Shown here: one piece after another, positions 1 to 7,507 of the stretch
Layout: every line of letters starts with the position of its first letter
How positions within the stretch are numbered: the stretch's first letter is position 1
NCBI GenBank assembly: GCA_036159515.1
Contig: JAYYEV010000059.1
Span: forward strand, 1-17,800
Reading direction: 5' to 3'
Length of the DNA stretch: 17,800 nucleotides
From: GCA-002727735 sp036159515
GTDB lineage: Bacteria; Bacteroidota; Bacteroidia; Flavobacteriales_D; Parvicellaceae
Translations under genes and position numbers: made by a program
Notes under the pieces: generated by a model
Told to the model about the DNA's origin: nothing
Seen by the model: the letters and a program-made list of their open reading frames with translations, nothing else
Database searches by the model: none

Positions 1-53
1 GTCACAAAAGATAAGTTCTATTACAGACGCTTTAATTCAAAAAACTTAAAATT

Positions 54-398
54 ATGCCAAGATCAGTAAATAGTGTAGCAGCCAAGGCAAGAAGAAAAAA
101 GATATTAAAACAAGCTAAAGGTTACTACGGAAGAAGAAAAAATGTACACACTGTTGCTAAAAATGCTGTAGAAAAAGGTTTACAGTATGCATACAGAGAC
201 AGAAGACAAAAGAAGCGAAATTTCAGAGCGCTTTGGATACAAAGAATAAATGCTGGAGCTAGACTACACGGAATGAGTTATTCTGAGTTTATGGGTAAAA
301 TTAGCGATAAGGGTATCCTTCTCAATAGAAAAACTCTTGCGGACTTAGCTATGAATCATCCTGAAGCTTTTAAAGCAGTTGTCGATTCAATAAAATAG
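54..398 (+). CDS. rplT: 50S ribosomal protein L20
   Basis: Large-subunit ribosomal protein L20, which binds 23S rRNA early in 50S assembly. The 114-residue product has the family's usual length and its highly basic N-terminal half: it starts MPRSVNSVAAKARRKKILKQ, followed by GYYGRRKN and YAYRDRRQKKRNFR. The globular half carries LWIQRINAGARLHGMSYSEF. The ATG is the only sensible start. In Bacteroidota this gene normally follows infC and rpmI; those would lie left of the window, and the 53 bases upstream show no recognisable end of rpmI. An intrinsic terminator lies 26 bp after the stop, so this is the last gene of its operon. In other bacteria L20 or its leader controls the operon, but that site would be outside the window. 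Identification is secure. Confidence 0.98.
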   Translation: MPRSVNSVAAKARRKKILKQAKGYYGRRKNVHTVAKNAVEKGLQYAYRDRRQKKRNFRALWIQRINAGARLHGMSYSEFMGKISDKGILLNRKTLADLAMNHPEAFKAVVDSIK

Positions 399-421
399 AT
401 TATTAAATAGTAGTTATTAAG

Positions 422-1687
422 CTAGGGGTTCATTTTGAACCCCTTTTTTTTATCCCATTTTCTCATAAACTTCAATTGTTCTAATTCAGAGTTAAATGAT
501 ATAGCTACCTTTTGATTTAGCAATCGGTTAACGCTATCGAGTAATTTTTCATTGGATTGAATATTATCTCTATAGAAATGTACAAATTTGAGTACCCAAA
601 AGGCGTCAAATGTGAAGAAAAATCGTTTAACTAAAGAAGGATGATTTACAGAGTTATTTGTAATATCCTTTTTTTGCTTCAACCATGTTTTTTCATTCAT
701 AAATGTTTTTACAGCTTTTGGAAAAGCTTCATAGGTAAGTTTATTCTCTTTAATTAAATCAACCCATTTTTTAAGGTCCAAAAAAGCATTAAATGAATAG
801 GTAAATGATAAATCTTTCTTATTGGTTTTAGCTTCTAACATAGCTCTACCAGTTCCAAAAGGAACTCTATCTGAAATTCTTGATGAAGGAATCACTTTAG
901 TATTCGTAATTTCTCCAAAATTTTCACCTTTTATCAATTTATTGATAAAATAAAAATCTTCACCTGCTTTTCTTCGGTTCATTCCTCCTTGTCTAGCATA
1001 AGACAATGCGGTGAGAGCAAATGCGCTTCCTATTGTATGAAAAGCAAAAGGAAACCCTGCAAAAGACAAGGCATTTTTATAATACCTTAAATGCAACTCA
1101 TAACTACATATTAATTGATAATGATCATCTGTATATTCTCCACTTAACGGGTGTTCAAAATGAATGGAAACAGCAGTGTGATCATGATTACTAAAGTGAG
1201 AGAAAATCGAATTAAGGTAGTTTTCTTCTACAATGGTATCGGCATCAAGGCCTACTATTAGTCCATTTTTCTTAAGTTGAAGAAATCGTCTTAAAGCTAA
1301 ATCCATTCCAATTTTTCTTCCCCACCCTACACCAGCATGTTTATGGGCTAGATCACCTATCATAAAAGGGAAAAGACTCATACTTTTGCTATTATTCAAC
1401 TCGGCATATTCACTAAGTAATGTAAATGTCTTTTGATTATGATCTTTAATAATTGTATCTGCAAAAACGGAATGATTAATAATGGCTATGATTTCAACAC
1501 TAAAACCTAATTTATTATGTTGTCTAAAAAGGGAATCTAAGGTAGAAATCACATTTTCTTCATTGTAAATAGGAATAACAATGATTATTTCTAGACCATT
1601 ATGTGGGCTTTGTGTGCAAAATAAATCTAGATGTGGGTAACGTTTAAAATAGTTTTCAGCTATGGAGACAAACGATTTTTCACCCAT
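422..1687 (-). CDS. Family 2 (GT-A fold) glycosyltransferase
   Basis: Probable nucleotide-sugar-dependent glycosyltransferase acting in the cytoplasm on a surface polysaccharide or lipid; the substrate cannot be read from the sequence. The GT-A core is visible: the first beta strand IIIVIPIYNEENVISTL (about residues 34-50), the conserved AGVGWGRKIGMDLA around 118-131, the metal-binding DAD in GLDADTIVEENY (148-150), and a later acidic GEDFYF motif that probably holds the catalytic base. No membrane segment is seen, so it is a soluble or peripheral type, unlike processive GT2 synthases. The ATG start lies 28 bp inside pdxH; about 30 residues precede the first beta strand. It forms a two-gene unit with pdxH, and its 3' end contains the terminator of the convergent rplT operon. 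Family assignment is firm, the role unknown. Confidence 0.85.
   Translation of the reverse strand: MGEKSFVSIAENYFKRYPHLDLFCTQSPHNGLEIIIVIPIYNEENVISTLDSLFRQHNKLGFSVEIIAIINHSVFADTIIKDHNQKTFTLLSEYAELNNSKSMSLFPFMIGDLAHKHAGVGWGRKIGMDLALRRFLQLKKNGLIVGLDADTIVEENYLNSIFSHFSNHDHTAVSIHFEHPLSGEYTDDHYQLICSYELHLRYYKNALSFAGFPFAFHTIGSAFALTALSYARQGGMNRRKAGEDFYFINKLIKGENFGEITNTKVIPSSRISDRVPFGTGRAMLEAKTNKKDLSFTYSFNAFLDLKKWVDLIKENKLTYEAFPKAVKTFMNEKTWLKQKKDITNNSVNHPSLVKRFFFTFDAFWVLKFVHFYRDNIQSNEKLLDSVNRLLNQKVAISFNSELEQLKFMRKWDKKKGFKMNP
424..451 (+). terminator. Intrinsic terminator of the rplT operon, inside the convergent gene
   Basis: A perfect 9-bp stem (AGGGGTTCA / TGAACCCCT) with a 3-base loop is followed by eight T. 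This is a textbook Rho-independent terminator for transcription from rplT. The same bases encode the last residues (KKGFKMNP and the stop) of the convergent glycosyltransferase. On the minus strand no T-run follows the stem, so it should act mainly in the plus direction. Confidence 0.9.
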
Positions 1688-2316
1688 GTGGATTCTTTTC
1701 TAATATATACTATTCTATCATGTAACCTACTTGGTCTGCCCTGCCAAAATTCCAATTTCATTGGTGTAAGGCAAAATCCTCCCCAGTGAGGTGGTCTTGG
1801 AACAGCCATATTTTTGAATTTTTTATCAAAGTAATCTAACCTTTCTGTTAACTCATTTCTATCCTTTAGAATTTCACTTTGATTAGATGCCCAAGCACCA
1901 AGCTGACTTGCTCTAGGTCTTGCATTGAAATATTGATCAGAGATGGTTGAGCTTACTTTTTTTATTTTTCCTTCAATTCGTATTTGACGCTCTAACTCCC
2001 CCCAAAAAACATTAAGAGCACCATTGCTATTTTGATCTATATCTTGACCCTTACTGGAATTGTAATTCGTATAAAAAATAAAACCATCTTCATTAACCCC
2101 TCTTATGTATAGCATTCTAGATGATATTATTCCATCTTTTGTTGCAGTAGATAAGCAAGCGGCATAAGGATCTAATATTTGACTATCAATCGCTTCCTGA
2201 AACCAAACAGCATATTGCTGAAATGGATCATCAGAAGCCATATCTTCCGAGAACGGTTTATCTGCAAAATCTCTTCTAACTGTACTAATGTAATTTTTAA
2301 CGTTATCTATTGACAT
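1660..2316 (-). CDS. pdxH: Pyridoxamine/pyridoxine 5'-phosphate oxidase
   Basis: FMN-dependent oxidase that makes pyridoxal 5'-phosphate from PNP or PMP, the last step of vitamin B6 synthesis and its salvage. At 218 residues it has the family's length. Visible signatures are SSRMLYIRGVNEDGFIFYTN with NYNSSKGQDI (FMN and phosphate binding), RIEGKIKKVS, ARPRASQLGAWASNQSEI, and the family signature WQGRPSRLHDRI. It ends in RLSP, equivalent to the canonical RLAP terminus, so it is complete although its last 28 bp overlap the following glycosyltransferase. A perfect TAnnTTTG element ends four bases before the ATG, which suggests a leaderless or near-leaderless mRNA. It diverges from kdsB across 26 bp. 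Assignment is secure. Confidence 0.96.
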   Translation of the reverse strand: MSIDNVKNYISTVRRDFADKPFSEDMASDDPFQQYAVWFQEAIDSQILDPYAACLSTATKDGIISSRMLYIRGVNEDGFIFYTNYNSSKGQDIDQNSNGALNVFWGELERQIRIEGKIKKVSSTISDQYFNARPRASQLGAWASNQSEILKDRNELTERLDYFDKKFKNMAVPRPPHWGGFCLTPMKLEFWQGRPSRLHDRIVYIRKESTWVKNRLSP

Positions 2317-2338
2317 CGATCAAAAATAACTAATTTAG
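2310..2338 (+). promoter_or_regulatory. Putative promoter of the kdsB-kdsD-kdsA operon
   Basis: A TTG at 2310-2312 is followed after 18 bases by TAATTTAG at 2331-2338, seven of eight positions matching or allowed by TAnnTTTG. The spacing fits the TTG-N17-23-TAnnTTTG arrangement described for Flavobacterium. The -33 part lies inside the first codons of divergent pdxH. Four bases separate the -7 element from the kdsB ATG. Confidence 0.5.
2321..2328 (-). promoter_or_regulatory. Bacteroidota -7 promoter element for pdxH
   Basis: On the minus strand these bases read TATTTTTG, a perfect match to the Bacteroidota -7 consensus TAnnTTTG. Only four bases separate it from the pdxH ATG, placing the predicted transcription start at or next to the start codon. 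I see no TTG at the expected -33 spacing, so support rests on the -7 box and its position. Confidence 0.5.
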
Positions 2339-2342
2339 GAGT

Positions 2343-3107
2343 ATGAAAGCGGAAAGTTCATCTATTTTAGGCGTAATTCCTTCCCGATTTAACTCCACAA
2401 GACTTGAGGGTAAGCCACTGATGAAAATTGGTGACAAAACTATAATTCAGCATGTGTATGAAAATTGCGCAAAAGTGTTAGATAACCTAGTAGTTGCAAC
2501 AGATGATCAGCGAATTTTTGATGCAGTAGAAGCATTTAATGGGAATGTTACCATGACTGACAAAGCCCATTTAACAGGCTCGGATAGATGTCTTGAAGCG
2601 GTCAATTTATGGGAAGAAAGCCAAAATAAAACATTTGGTTTGGTATTTAATATACAAGGAGATGAACCATTTATTCACGAGGACCACTTACATCAATTGA
2701 TATCCTGTTTTGAGGATAACAAAACTGAAATCGCTACGTTAGCCATTAAGGTCAGCAACTTTGATGAATTAAAAGAGGGCAAGGTGTACTTGGTGAAAGA
2801 CTATACAGATTTTGCCATGTATTTTAGTCGCTTCCCCATTCCATTTAACAGAGACATGCCTAAAGAAAATTGGATAAAGCACACGGATTATTACCATCAC
2901 ATTGGATTATATGGTTTTAAAAGAAATGTACTTGAAAAATGTGGTGTCCTGCAAGCAAGTACTCTTGAAAAAACAGAAAAACTGGAGCAACTAAGATGGA
3001 TGGAAAATGGAATGAAGGTTAAGGTTGGAATTACTAAACATCCCTCCTTTGGAGTAGATACATTAGAAGATCTAGAAAATGCACGTAAACAATATTCATC
3101 CATTTAA
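2343..3107 (+). CDS. kdsB: 3-deoxy-manno-octulosonate cytidylyltransferase (CMP-KDO synthetase)
   Basis: Activates KDO with CTP to CMP-KDO, the donor used to build the lipopolysaccharide inner core; cytoplasmic. The 254 residues match the family's length. The nucleotide-binding signature IPSRFNSTRLEGKPL is at about 12-26, followed by VVATDDQRI, the HLTGSDRC segment, the metal/substrate motif FNIQGDEPFI, and the C-terminal HHIGLYGF with EKLEQLRWMENG. It heads a three-gene KDO operon, with kdsD starting 10 bp downstream. The AGGAG just before the start is only one base from the ATG, too close to act as a ribosome binding site. Assignment is secure. Confidence 0.97.
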   Translation: MKAESSSILGVIPSRFNSTRLEGKPLMKIGDKTIIQHVYENCAKVLDNLVVATDDQRIFDAVEAFNGNVTMTDKAHLTGSDRCLEAVNLWEESQNKTFGLVFNIQGDEPFIHEDHLHQLISCFEDNKTEIATLAIKVSNFDELKEGKVYLVKDYTDFAMYFSRFPIPFNRDMPKENWIKHTDYYHHIGLYGFKRNVLEKCGVLQASTLEKTEKLEQLRWMENGMKVKVGITKHPSFGVDTLEDLENARKQYSSI

Positions 3108-3117
3108 ATAAGAGATA

Positions 3118-3711
3118 TTGAAGTCAAGAATTAACAGAATTATTCAAAAGGAAGTTGAAGCCATTCAAAACATACCCATTGATGGTATAGTTGAAGGGGT
3201 AATTGAAGTACTTTATAAGAGAATCCATCAGAAAAGAGGCAAACTGATAGTTAGTGGTATGGGAAAAGCTGGTCAAATTGGAATGAACATAGCTACTACT
3301 TTATCTTCTACTGGAACACCAGCTGTTTTTTTACATCCTAGCGAGGCTCAACATGGAGACTTGGGAATTGTACAAGAAAACGATGTGCTTCTTTTGATAT
3401 CCAACTCAGGAAAAACTCGTGAGATTTTGGAATTAAATCAATTAGTTAAAAATTTATATTCGAGTATTCCTATGATAGCCCTTACGGGAAATGAACACGG
3501 TAACTTAGCGAAACTTGCAGACATTCCTCTTTTTACGGGAAATCCAGAAGAGGTTTGTCCTCTTGGACTAACCCCAACAACTTCTACTACTGTAATGACC
3601 GTAGTTGGCGATATTATTGTAGTATTAATGATGGAAAAAATTAAATTTAATAAACAGGAATATGCCAAAAGACATCACAGTGGATACCTAGGTCAAAAAG
3701 CAAAAGAATGA
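3118..3711 (+). CDS. kdsD: Single-domain arabinose-5-phosphate isomerase (KpsF/GutQ family)
   Basis: SIS-domain isomerase converting ribulose 5-phosphate to arabinose 5-phosphate, the first step of KDO synthesis. Family features are SGMGKAGQIGMNIA (46-59), FLHPSEAQHGDLG (71-83), ISNSGKTREIL (94-104), PEEVCPLGLTPTTSTTVM (143-160) and the terminal HHSGYLGQ. At 197 residues it lacks the paired CBS domains of E. coli KdsD (about 330 residues); SIS-only forms are known in Bacteroides. The start is TTG: no ATG or GTG occurs before the first glycine motif, and the preceding stop is 10 bp away. The last four bases (ATGA) overlap kdsA, indicating translational coupling. The function is well supported by homology and by its place between kdsB and kdsA. 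Confidence 0.92.
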   Translation: MKSRINRIIQKEVEAIQNIPIDGIVEGVIEVLYKRIHQKRGKLIVSGMGKAGQIGMNIATTLSSTGTPAVFLHPSEAQHGDLGIVQENDVLLLISNSGKTREILELNQLVKNLYSSIPMIALTGNEHGNLAKLADIPLFTGNPEEVCPLGLTPTTSTTVMTVVGDIIVVLMMEKIKFNKQEYAKRHHSGYLGQKAKE

Positions 3712-4487
3712 AAAAATTTACATTGATAGCAGGTCCTTGTGCCATAGAAGATTTTGACACCGCTTTTAATATCGGAAAACATGTAAAAGCCATTTGTCAA
3801 GAGCTGGATATACATTATATATTCAAAGCAAGCTACAAGAAAGCGAATCGGTCTAAACTGAATAGTTTTACCGGAATTGGAGATATCGAAGCCCTGAGTA
3901 TGATCAAAAAAATTGGTCAAGATTTAAACATTGATACCATTTCCGATATTCACGAAAGTCACGAAGCTGAGGAAGTATCAACTTATGTAAACCATTTGCA
4001 AATACCCGCATTCCTTTGTAGACAAACAAGTTTGCTTCTTGCTGCTGGAAAAACAGGGTTACCAGTAAATGTAAAAAAAGGCCAATTCATGTCTCATGAA
4101 TCTATGCAATTTGCCGTTGAAAAAATTCATAGCACTGGAAACAAAAATGCATGGATCTGCGAAAGAGGAAACAGCTTTGGATATCATGATTTAATAGTAG
4201 ATGCAACAGCTATACATAAACTTAAAAAACACCAAGTACCTATCATAATGGATTGTACTCACGCTGTTCAAAAGCCCAATCAAACTTCAGGAGTAACTGG
4301 AGGTGATCCATCTCTTATTGAAACCATATCGTTAAATGCAGCAGCTACTGGGGCTGACGGACTGTTCATAGAAACACATCCCAATCCAAGTAAAGCCAAA
4401 AGTGACCCGCATACGATGCTACAACTAGATAAACTTTACCCTATTTTAGAAAAGGTAGTAAAAATTAAAAGTGCTCTTTCTATTTAA
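3708..4487 (+). CDS. kdsA: 3-deoxy-8-phosphooctulonate synthase (KDO-8-P synthase), metal-dependent type
   Basis: Condenses phosphoenolpyruvate with arabinose 5-phosphate to KDO 8-phosphate. Visible motifs include IAGPCAIE at the N-terminus, FKASYKKANRSKLNSFTG, NVKKGQFMSHE, ICERGNSFGYHD, DCTHAVQKP and FIETHPNP with SDPHTM. The metal ligands of the Aquifex-type, metal-dependent class are all present at the same numbering: Cys11, His185, Glu222 and Asp233. The metal-independent E. coli enzyme has Asn in place of that cysteine. It is complete at 259 residues, overlaps kdsD by four bases and is the last gene of the operon. Its stop lies 8 bp inside the end of the convergent lipoprotein gene, with no terminator between them. 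KdsC, the phosphatase of the pathway, is not in this window. Confidence 0.97.
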   Translation: MKKFTLIAGPCAIEDFDTAFNIGKHVKAICQELDIHYIFKASYKKANRSKLNSFTGIGDIEALSMIKKIGQDLNIDTISDIHESHEAEEVSTYVNHLQIPAFLCRQTSLLLAAGKTGLPVNVKKGQFMSHESMQFAVEKIHSTGNKNAWICERGNSFGYHDLIVDATAIHKLKKHQVPIIMDCTHAVQKPNQTSGVTGGDPSLIETISLNAAATGADGLFIETHPNPSKAKSDPHTMLQLDKLYPILEKVVKIKSALSI

Positions 4488-5352
4488 CTTCTATCACTAA
4501 GAACTTACTATTTTGCCAAAACTTTTCTTTTTGAAGAATAATAAGAGAGTCAATCACATTATTTTGATTTTTTATGAATTGAAAAGAGCTTTGTGGATGA
4601 GAAGTAATTAATTCTACATTCCTACTACCAATTAGAATAAAATTTAAATCAGTTTTAGAATCATACGTAAAATAGTTTAAGTTCAAATCGTGGCTTAACT
4701 TTTTAGTTTTACCAAAACCAATAAAGCCTCCTTCTTTTGTCAACACATTATTATCTAAAAGCTCTGTTTTGGTTCCTACCACATATCCTACTCTATTCAT
4801 TTCTAGATTCAAGCTGTCCATTTTAAATACCTGTTCACTATATCGATTAAAAAGTTTAGCATATGAAGCACTCAACTGACTAATTTCTTCTTTTAAAAAG
4901 TATACTTCTCGGTTGGTTGCAGCAATTTTAGTGTTCAATTCATTTATAGTTTGAGCATAAGAATTATTCTTTTTGTCTGAATGTTGTAGTCTTTGATTCA
5001 AGTCTATGATGAGCTTATCATTTTCATTCATCTTTTGAATCATTTCTTCAATTGCTTTTATTACATCCAATGAGTCAGCCAAAATAAATTCCAATGATTT
5101 TGCCTTATTTACAATCGATTCGTTTTGTTGAATAGTACTTAAATTATCTTTTATTTTTTGAATATACAATGCGTATTCATTGTTTAAGGAATCTTGGAAT
5201 TCCACATCATCTTCTAAGGAGTTAATAATCCTATTTTTGTCTTTGATATCCGTATTTAAACTGTCCATTGCCATTTGGTGAGCATCTTCTGTCATTAGCC
5301 CCCCTTGGCAAGACATCAATAAAATAAAAAAAGAGTAATATATTTTTTTCAT
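4480..5352 (-). CDS. Coiled-coil lipoprotein of a Bacteroidota envelope family
   Basis: Predicted lipoprotein of 290 residues. I chose the internal ATG at 5352 because it begins a clear lipoprotein signal, MKKIYYSFFILLMSC with Cys15 as the lipidated residue, and sits 2 bp after the bshB1 stop. The open frame extends 30 codons further upstream, but that part is basic, lies inside bshB1 and lacks a signal. Residues about 25-185 have a heptad-like, charged composition rich in N, D, K and L typical of a long coiled coil. The C-terminal part holds VVGTKTELL (191-199), EGGFIGFGKTKKLS (207-220) and SHPQSSFQF (251-259). I recall such motifs from uncharacterised Bacteroidota lipoproteins, some of which databases call Cbp1-like adhesins; that name is not shown here. 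It is third in an operon with the M28 peptidase and bshB1. Confidence 0.75.
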   Translation of the reverse strand: MKKIYYSFFILLMSCQGGLMTEDAHQMAMDSLNTDIKDKNRIINSLEDDVEFQDSLNNEYALYIQKIKDNLSTIQQNESIVNKAKSLEFILADSLDVIKAIEEMIQKMNENDKLIIDLNQRLQHSDKKNNSYAQTINELNTKIAATNREVYFLKEEISQLSASYAKLFNRYSEQVFKMDSLNLEMNRVGYVVGTKTELLDNNVLTKEGGFIGFGKTKKLSHDLNLNYFTYDSKTDLNFILIGSRNVELITSHPQSSFQFIKNQNNVIDSLIILQKEKFWQNSKFLVIEVK

Positions 5353-5354
5353 AA

Positions 5355-6077
5355 TTACGTAAGATCTAATAAATTTTGAACACCCATAGCCCTTGATTTC
5401 GTAAATCCTTCTCCATATTTTACTCCGATTATTCTTCCACATAATAAAGCTTTAGACTCAATTGATGATAAAAACTCTTTTGATGATATCGGTGTATTTG
5501 GTTCATGACTATCTGGATCATAAAATTGACTCTTGAAACACATTATTGCGTTCATTTTATCTTCAAATTCTTCGGTCACATCTACCACAAAATCGGGATC
5601 AATCCATCTATCTTGTATATAGTGATACACTGCATTTGGTCTGAATGACTCTTGTCGTTTTCCATTGTGTTCAGTCTCAATTTTGGGTAATCCTGCTGAA
5701 AATACAGCCTTTAAAACCAATGAAGCCGCAACTCCATGATCGGGATGCCTATCTCGAACTGCATTACATAATATTATTTTTGGACGGTACAATCTTATTT
5801 TTTGAACCAACAACTTTATTGATTCTTCATCCTCTTCGATAAATCCATCCTTCAGACCTAAATTATCTCTAAAAGATGCAGAAATATAATCCTTAGCTAA
5901 TGCCGCTTCTTTACTTCTGATATCTGCATTTCCTCTAGTTCCTAACTCACCACGAGTAAGATCCAGCATTCCAACTGAACAACCCATATTAATGTGTTTA
6001 ATGAGCGTACCTCCTGCCCCAAGCTCAATATCATCTGGATGAGCTCCGATGGCCAATATGTCAATTTTATAACTCAT
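5355..6077 (-). CDS. bshB1: N-acetylglucosaminyl malate deacetylase, bacillithiol biosynthesis (BshB1)
   Basis: LmbE/PIG-L family zinc deacetylase that removes acetate from GlcNAc-malate, the second step in making the thiol bacillithiol. The zinc and catalytic motif GAHPDDIE (11-18) supplies His13, Asp15 and Asp16, and His114 comes from RHPDHG. BshB1-type features include LDLTRGELGTRGN, RDNLGLKDGFI, DVTEEFEDKMNAIMCFKSQF and the C-terminal GVKYGEGF. At 240 residues it has the normal length. It overlaps the upstream peptidase gene by four bases (ATGA) and is followed after 2 bp by a lipoprotein gene, so the three are probably co-transcribed. Neither bshA nor bshC is in the window. Other LmbE-type deacetylases are possible, but the whole-length resemblance favours BshB1. 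Confidence 0.9.
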   Translation of the reverse strand: MSYKIDILAIGAHPDDIELGAGGTLIKHINMGCSVGMLDLTRGELGTRGNADIRSKEAALAKDYISASFRDNLGLKDGFIEEDEESIKLLVQKIRLYRPKIILCNAVRDRHPDHGVAASLVLKAVFSAGLPKIETEHNGKRQESFRPNAVYHYIQDRWIDPDFVVDVTEEFEDKMNAIMCFKSQFYDPDSHEPNTPISSKEFLSSIESKALLCGRIIGVKYGEGFTKSRAMGVQNLLDLT

Positions 6078-7471
6078 TGCTTGTAATCATTTCTATCAGG
6101 AAAACCGTATTTATCAATTAAGTAAATCATTGATGTAATAGCTGATGACCCCAATTCTAATTCTCTTTTATTTACATTTTCAAATACATCAGTAGGTGCA
6201 TGATGGTAATCAAAATATCGTTGTGAATCTGGTACTAATCCCACTAAACAGGTTTTGCCATTTCTAAGTGGACCAATATCCACACCACCATACCCTTTGT
6301 AAAACAGATGTAACTGATAGGGTTGAAAAAGAGGTTCAAATCCCTGAATAAATTGTAGTTGAAGTGGAGTTCCGTCTATACTGAATCCTCTTGGGCTAAA
6401 TCCACCTCTATCCGACTCTAATGCAAATAAATGCTTCTCGCCCTTTTTTCTAACGATTTCAGCATATGTTTTACCCCCACGGTTTCCATTTTCCTCGTTC
6501 ATATATAACACACACCGAATGGTTCTTTTAGGCTTCATATTTAATTTTTTAAAGGATTCTAAGACTTGTAGACTTTGTATTACGCCCGCTCCGTCATCAT
6601 GTGCACCTTCACCAATATCCCATGAATCTAAATGTCCACCAACTAAAATCACCTCATGTGGAAACTGATTTCCAGTAATTTCCCCAATCACATTATAAGA
6701 GATGGTATCCGGTTTCTGAAGACAGGACAATTCCATAGATAAAAACTTAACATTATTATTTCTTAGTGCTTGGCTCAGTTCATATGCGTCTTTAGCGCTA
6801 ATGGCAGCAGCGGGAATTTTAGGAATAGAGTCCACATAACTCATAGACCCAGTATGAGGATTATGATCCATTTTTAGAGTCATTGATCTAACAATAACTG
6901 CTTTAGCACCATACTGACCTGCCCTAGAAGCACCATCGTGGCGTTGATCTACACAACTACCGTAAGCCATAAATGTACTTATGTAGGTAGGGTTCATGGG
7001 TCTATTAAAAAAAACAATCTTTCCTTTTAAATTGGCTTCTCCAAGTGAATCTAACTCATTCCAGGAATTGATTTCTACTACTTTTCCTTTTACTACTCCA
7101 TCCGTACCTATTGATCCACCTAATGCTGTACAATGCGTACTTATAGTGTTTCCTTTTTTATCTTTCCACTTCACCTTTTCAACGTTTCCTCTAACCCATC
7201 TCGGAACACTTACAGGTTGTAAGTATACAGAATCTAGCTTCATGCTACGCATTAAATCATAACCCCATTCTACTGCTTTTTGGGCTGATGGAGAGCCGCT
7301 TAAACGATGTCCAACATCCTTACATAAAGATCTTAAGTTCTCGTAACATGATGAACGAGTTAGACTAAAATTGTAAATCTCTTTAATTTGGGCAGAGTCT
7401 ATCTGTTGACCAAAAATATAACCTGACCAAAAAAACATCGTAACTATAAGATAACACTTCAAATGGGGCAT
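6074..7471 (-). CDS. Secreted M28-family zinc metallopeptidase (carboxypeptidase Q-like)
   Basis: Exported dizinc exopeptidase of 465 residues. A signal peptide is visible (hydrophobic stretch to about residue 20, probable cleavage before QQIDSA). A PA-like insert occupies about 120-250. The catalytic domain has all expected M28 residues: His280 and Asp282 in VGGHLDSWD, the bridging Asp in AHDDGAG (292), the general-base and zinc glutamates in MNEENGN (326-327), Asp354 in ESDRGG, and a late histidine in YHHAPTD (423 or 424). The layout resembles plasma glutamate carboxypeptidase/carboxypeptidase Q, acting on small peptides in the periplasm or outside. It is first in the operon with bshB1 and the lipoprotein, and diverges from a thioredoxin-fold gene across 42 bp. 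A second ATG at residue 12 would shorten the signal peptide and is less likely. Confidence 0.9.
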   Translation of the reverse strand: MPHLKCYLIVTMFFWSGYIFGQQIDSAQIKEIYNFSLTRSSCYENLRSLCKDVGHRLSGSPSAQKAVEWGYDLMRSMKLDSVYLQPVSVPRWVRGNVEKVKWKDKKGNTISTHCTALGGSIGTDGVVKGKVVEINSWNELDSLGEANLKGKIVFFNRPMNPTYISTFMAYGSCVDQRHDGASRAGQYGAKAVIVRSMTLKMDHNPHTGSMSYVDSIPKIPAAAISAKDAYELSQALRNNNVKFLSMELSCLQKPDTISYNVIGEITGNQFPHEVILVGGHLDSWDIGEGAHDDGAGVIQSLQVLESFKKLNMKPKRTIRCVLYMNEENGNRGGKTYAEIVRKKGEKHLFALESDRGGFSPRGFSIDGTPLQLQFIQGFEPLFQPYQLHLFYKGYGGVDIGPLRNGKTCLVGLVPDSQRYFDYHHAPTDVFENVNKRELELGSSAITSMIYLIDKYGFPDRNDYKQ

Positions 7472-7489
7472 ATTTTTAAGGATATTGAC

Positions 7490-7507
7490 TACTTTTAAGT
7501 AAAAGTA
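7490..7507. repeat. Inverted repeat in the divergent 42-bp intergenic region
   Basis: TACTTTT and AAAAGTA form a perfect 7-bp inverted repeat separated by AAGT. It lies between the M28 peptidase operon and the thioredoxin-fold gene, six bases before the latter's ATG. It could be an operator read by both sides, but in AT-rich DNA such a repeat can also arise by chance. Confidence 0.35.

Noticed and set aside
1..53. Possible end of rpmI before rplT
   Set aside because: Stops occur in two frames (after CACAAAAGA and near 46-48), but the preceding residues are too few or unlike L35 to support a call.
2897..3103. Antisense open frames over kdsB and, similarly, over kdsD, kdsA, bshB1, the M28 peptidase, hisS and others
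   Set aside because: They are short, lack domains or promoter signals, and mirror strongly conserved genes on the other strand.
5353..5442. Upstream extension of the lipoprotein frame by 30 codons
   Set aside because: It lies inside bshB1, is basic and lacks a signal sequence. The internal ATG at 5352 starts a classic lipoprotein signal 2 bp after the bshB1 stop.
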